The notes below the pieces were generated by a model. It had not been told where the DNA came from. It saw nothing but the letters and a program-made list of their open reading frames with translations, and ran no database searches. 34,999 bases of DNA from Betaproteobacteria bacterium (GTDB lineage: Bacteria > Pseudomonadota > Gammaproteobacteria > Burkholderiales > SG8-41), in assembly GCA_028291945.1 (NCBI GenBank), contig JAQGNH010000560.1, positions 1-34,999 on the forward strand. Direction: 5' to 3'. Of this stretch, positions 33,511 to 34,999 are shown piece by piece. The stretch's first letter is position 1; each line of letters begins with the position of its first letter. The position numbers were made by a program, and so were the translations under genes.

Positions 33511-34980
33511 GTGAAACGCACTTTGATTTTGATGGCGTTGCTGGCCGCAACGGCGCTGGGCTCCGTCCCATCCGCCTGGGCGGGGCAGGTCCCCGGGTCA
33601 GTGTCCGCTCCGGATGTGCCGATCACCCATCGCGATCGCGTCTACGCCGCGGAACAATTCTCGAACACTGTCTCTGTCACCGATCCGGCCAACAACAAGC
33701 TCCTCGGCGTCATCCGTCTCGGCGATCCGGCGCCGGGCAATCTCAGTCCCCTCTATCGCGGCCAGTTGTTGGTTCACGGCATGGGCTACTCATCCGATAA
33801 ACGCACCATCGCCGTGGTCTCCATCGGCTCCAATTCGGTCACGTTCATCGACACGGCAACAAACGCCGTGAAGCATACGACCTATATCGGACGCTCGCCG
33901 CACGAGGCGTTCTTCACGCCGGACGCCAAGGAGGTGTGGGTGAGCGTCCGCGGCGAGAACTACGTGGCCGTTCTGGATGGCGCCACCTACGAAGAGAAGA
34001 CCCGCATCATCGTGCCGAATGGCCCGGGCATGCAGATCTTCTCGCCCGATGGCAAGTACGGCTACGTGTGCTCGTCCTTCACACCTGAGACTGTTGTCAT
34101 CACCGTTGCCGATCACCAGATCGTCGGAAGAGTGAAGCAGGAGAGCCCCTTCTGTCCGAATATCGCAGCAAGCCCGGACGGCGACCAGGTCTGGTTCACC
34201 CTCAAAGACGTCGGCAAGGTCATGGTGTTCGACGCGCGTCCGCCGTTCTCGGTTTTGAAAACGATCGATACGGGCCCGATTACCAACCACGTCAACATCG
34301 TCCGTAACGCGCACGGCACCTTCGCCTATGTCACGGTCGGCGGCCTCAATGAAGTCCAGGCGTTCCGCACCGACGACTTCTCGAAGGTTGCCACCATTCC
34401 GGTCGGAAAATTGCCCCATGGAATCTGGCCGTCCGGCGATGGCTCACGGGTCTATGTCGGGCTCGAGAACGAAGACGGCCTCACTGCGATCGACACACTT
34501 ACGAACAAGGTCATCGCGACGATCCCGATCGGACAGGCGGCGCAGGCCGTCAACTACGTTCCCAACGCCGTTCCAGAAGGCGCCGGCACGCAGGGGTTGC
34601 ACGCGCTCGGGGTTGCCGGGCAGGCCGCGCATCTCACTCTCATGCCTGTCGAGCACGCCAAAACCACGAACGTCAAGAATGCGCCGACCAGCGTTTCGCT
34701 ATTCGATCAAGGGCTGCTGCAAGTGCTCCAGGCGTCCGTCACAGGGCTCGAGCCGAAGGCTGCGTACGTCCTTGCGCTCTCGGAAAGAGCGGATGGTAGC
34801 GGCGTGCTGGAGCCACTCTCGGCATTCACGACGAACCCTGCGGGCTCGGCCATCGTCAATGCGCTCGGGCCTATCCGGCAGGTGGTGCGGGGGGAAGACA
34901 GGATACAACGCCGCTATCTCGTGATCGCTTCCGGCACTGCCGACCAGCACGGCGCGCCTGTCCAGGTTCAGGCGCAATGA
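33511..34980 (+). CDS. YVTN beta-propeller (cytochrome d1-like) exported protein
   Basis: A 489-residue periplasmic protein starting at GTG 33511 with GGAG 7 nt upstream. The signal peptide ends near AWA-G (residue 25). Repeated blades (NTVSVTDPANNKLLGVIRLG, NSVTFIDTATNAVKHTTYIG, NYVAVLDGATYEEKTRIIV, LTAIDTLTNKVIATIPIG) form a YVTN/lactonase-type propeller. A separate C-terminal domain of about 120 residues follows (from about HLTLMPVEHAKT). No haem-binding CxxCH or d1 ligand set was recognised, so an enzymatic role is open. Likely co-transcribed with the DUF305 gene. The frame stays open upstream inside the DUF305 gene, but that part is not family-like. Confidence 0.88.
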   Translation: MKRTLILMALLAATALGSVPSAWAGQVPGSVSAPDVPITHRDRVYAAEQFSNTVSVTDPANNKLLGVIRLGDPAPGNLSPLYRGQLLVHGMGYSSDKRTIAVVSIGSNSVTFIDTATNAVKHTTYIGRSPHEAFFTPDAKEVWVSVRGENYVAVLDGATYEEKTRIIVPNGPGMQIFSPDGKYGYVCSSFTPETVVITVADHQIVGRVKQESPFCPNIAASPDGDQVWFTLKDVGKVMVFDARPPFSVLKTIDTGPITNHVNIVRNAHGTFAYVTVGGLNEVQAFRTDDFSKVATIPVGKLPHGIWPSGDGSRVYVGLENEDGLTAIDTLTNKVIATIPIGQAAQAVNYVPNAVPEGAGTQGLHALGVAGQAAHLTLMPVEHAKTTNVKNAPTSVSLFDQGLLQVLQASVTGLEPKAAYVLALSERADGSGVLEPLSAFTTNPAGSAIVNALGPIRQVVRGEDRIQRRYLVIASGTADQHGAPVQVQAQ

Positions 34981-34999
34981 TCTGCATCAGCGGCCATTC

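Overview
The window looks like chromosome of a GC-rich proteobacterium, most likely a betaproteobacterium of the Burkholderiales type. The evidence is a Bug/TctC-type solute-binding protein, GC-rich codon use, GTG/TTG starts with ATGA or GTGA overlaps, a NodT-type outer membrane factor and a SorAB-type sulfite dehydrogenase. Taxonomy is inferred from gene content only. I see no rRNA, tRNA, insertion sequence, phage gene or CRISPR array.

Region 1 (about 0.4-8.1 kb) is an envelope-stress island. A CpxA-like kinase and CpxR-like regulator sit at the left. Around them are a small divergent ORF, an outer-membrane beta-barrel protein with a small membrane protein behind it, a lipoprotein S41 protease with a coupled membrane protein, and two Spy/CpxP (LTxxQ) periplasmic proteins. 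A broken copy of the CpxR C-terminus lies between the barrel and protease genes. Four promoters share one layout: three TTTAC-like half-sites one helical turn apart (GTAAA-N5-GTAAA on the other strand, the known CpxR box), then 22 bp, then a -10-like hexamer. The likely logic is that CpxAR senses envelope damage and switches on its own divergent neighbour, the barrel operon, the protease and the CpxP-like protein.

Region 2 (8.3-14.3 kb) holds a Bug-type binding protein, an orphan OmpR-type regulator, a single-domain receiver overlapping a hybrid sensor kinase, an AlgH/YqgE protein with a signal peptide, and a 59-residue membrane protein. Region 3 (14.7-20.6 kb) is a complete RND efflux operon: lipoprotein adaptor, HAE1 permease and outer membrane factor.

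Region 4 (20.7-22.7 kb) holds two copies of an unrecognised small-protein gene flanking a second single-domain receiver. A third, diverged copy sits beside the Cpx genes at 2.9 kb.

Region 5 (22.9-35 kb) is metabolic and redox: a PQQ-type sugar dehydrogenase lipoprotein, a Tat-exported bicupin oxalate decarboxylase followed by an NRAMP manganese transporter, a Tat protein gene broken by one in-frame TGA, a SorAB-like sulfite dehydrogenase, a secreted YxFxxD-repeat protein, an aldo/keto reductase, a DUF305 protein and a YVTN beta-propeller protein.

The points most worth following are the shared Cpx promoter architecture, the three-copy small-protein family linked to degenerate receivers, and a second recurring motif (TTTCAnnYGTAAC) in several intergenic regions.
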